Assembly (NCBI GenBank): GCA_964543195.1
Contig: CAZIXF010000009.1
Location: forward strand, 40,810 to 104,809
From: JAGTVG01 sp964543195
GTDB taxonomy: Bacteria; Bacteroidota; Bacteroidia; Cytophagales; Cyclobacteriaceae
DNA: 64,000 nt
Direction of reading: 5' to 3'
Under the pieces are notes generated by a model, which ran no database searches, was not told where the DNA came from, and worked only from the letters and a program-made list of their open reading frames with translations. Position numbers and translations under genes: made by a program. Positions 63,947 to 64,000 of the stretch are shown one piece after another; the first letter of the stretch is position 1, and each line of letters begins with the position of its first letter.

Positions 63947-64000
63947 TAACCCCGATTATTCATAAACCATTCTCAAAATAAACAGTTTTTACTATTTAAA
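63947..64000 (-). repeat. Long inverted repeat, copy 2 (nuoA side)
   Basis: Reverse complement of 48812-48865 with a single mismatch. The GGGGTTA end again faces the nuo operon and the TTTAAATAGT end faces outward. The window ends here, so the full length is unknown. Confidence 0.9.

Larger units (their letters stand above)
63567..64000. other. 434-bp region upstream of nuoA
   Basis: No plausible coding sequence. It is AT-rich with homopolymer runs and holds a small CACTTT/AAAGTG hairpin (63571-63585), a plus-strand terminator (63884-63918) and the second arm of the long inverted repeat (63947-64000, which may run on beyond the window). Confidence 0.8.

Noticed and set aside
48812..64000. 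The nuo block as an insertion sequence or composite transposon
   Set aside because: There is no transposase, integrase or visible target duplication, and the interior is a complete conserved operon, so only the repeat itself is reported.
1..64000. CRISPR array, prophage, restriction or toxin-antitoxin modules
   Set aside because: No regularly spaced direct repeats and no genes of these types were found on either strand.

Overview
The window is 64 kb of a Bacteroidota chromosome, most likely from the Bacteroidales/Marinilabiliales side of the phylum. The evidence is the type IX secretion (gliding/Por) genes, the long SecA without a C-terminal zinc motif, a Bacteroidota-type purM, an ATP synthase locus without atpD/atpC, a tRNA-Phe with a perfect TTTG-N20-TAnnTTTG promoter and no encoded CCA, and weak ribosome binding sites with some TTG starts. 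Nearly everything is core metabolism, envelope biogenesis or secretion. I see no transposase, phage, CRISPR array, restriction system or other obvious accessory island.

Layout. Positions 1-405 hold the tail of a Na/Pi cotransporter-PhoU protein. A minus-strand block (421-7852) carries asd, a THUMP-like methyltransferase that appears to start at CTG, secA, a SPOR lipoprotein and an M20 peptidase. A mixed block (7928-15572) has a lamin-tail surface protein, a secreted isoaspartyl peptidase/asparaginase, a DksA-like protein, scpB, an RluB-type synthase, and a pair of exported proteins (twin thioredoxin and RraA-like). After tRNA-Phe come a conserved small protein, porE and purM. A minus-strand operon (27059-20192) links an M23 peptidase and a bactofilin to ATP synthase (atpZ, an AtpI-like protein, atpB-E-F-H-A-G). 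Then come porW, a class A PBP and uvrC on the plus strand, followed by the T9SS core porP-gldK-gldL-gldM-gldN on the minus strand. HemD, a DUF4271 membrane protein and a BamA/ShlB-like barrel follow, with hemW divergent. A small conserved protein, an M1 peptidase and a LytS/LytTR two-component pair lead to the full nuo operon (63566-48920, A-B-CD-E-F-G-H-I-J-K-L-M-N).

Together the genes supply respiration (complex I feeding the proton-driven ATP synthase), secretion (SecA to the periplasm, then the PorK-L-M-N-P, PorE and PorW machine across the outer membrane), wall growth (PBP1A, M23, bactofilin, SPOR protein), and housekeeping (purine, tetrapyrrole, lysine/threonine pathways, repair, chromosome segregation).

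No unmistakably new system is present. The less-explained signals are: a 53/54-identical inverted repeat bracketing the nuo operon, with a cloverleaf-like structured element beside one copy; an orphan plus-strand terminator upstream of nuoA that could end an unannotated small RNA; a probable CTG start overlapping the asd stop; a 110-nt out-of-phase overlap of bactofilin and atpZ; Trp-spaced acidic tracts shared by PorE and GldN; and intergenic hairpins in the atp and nuo operons.
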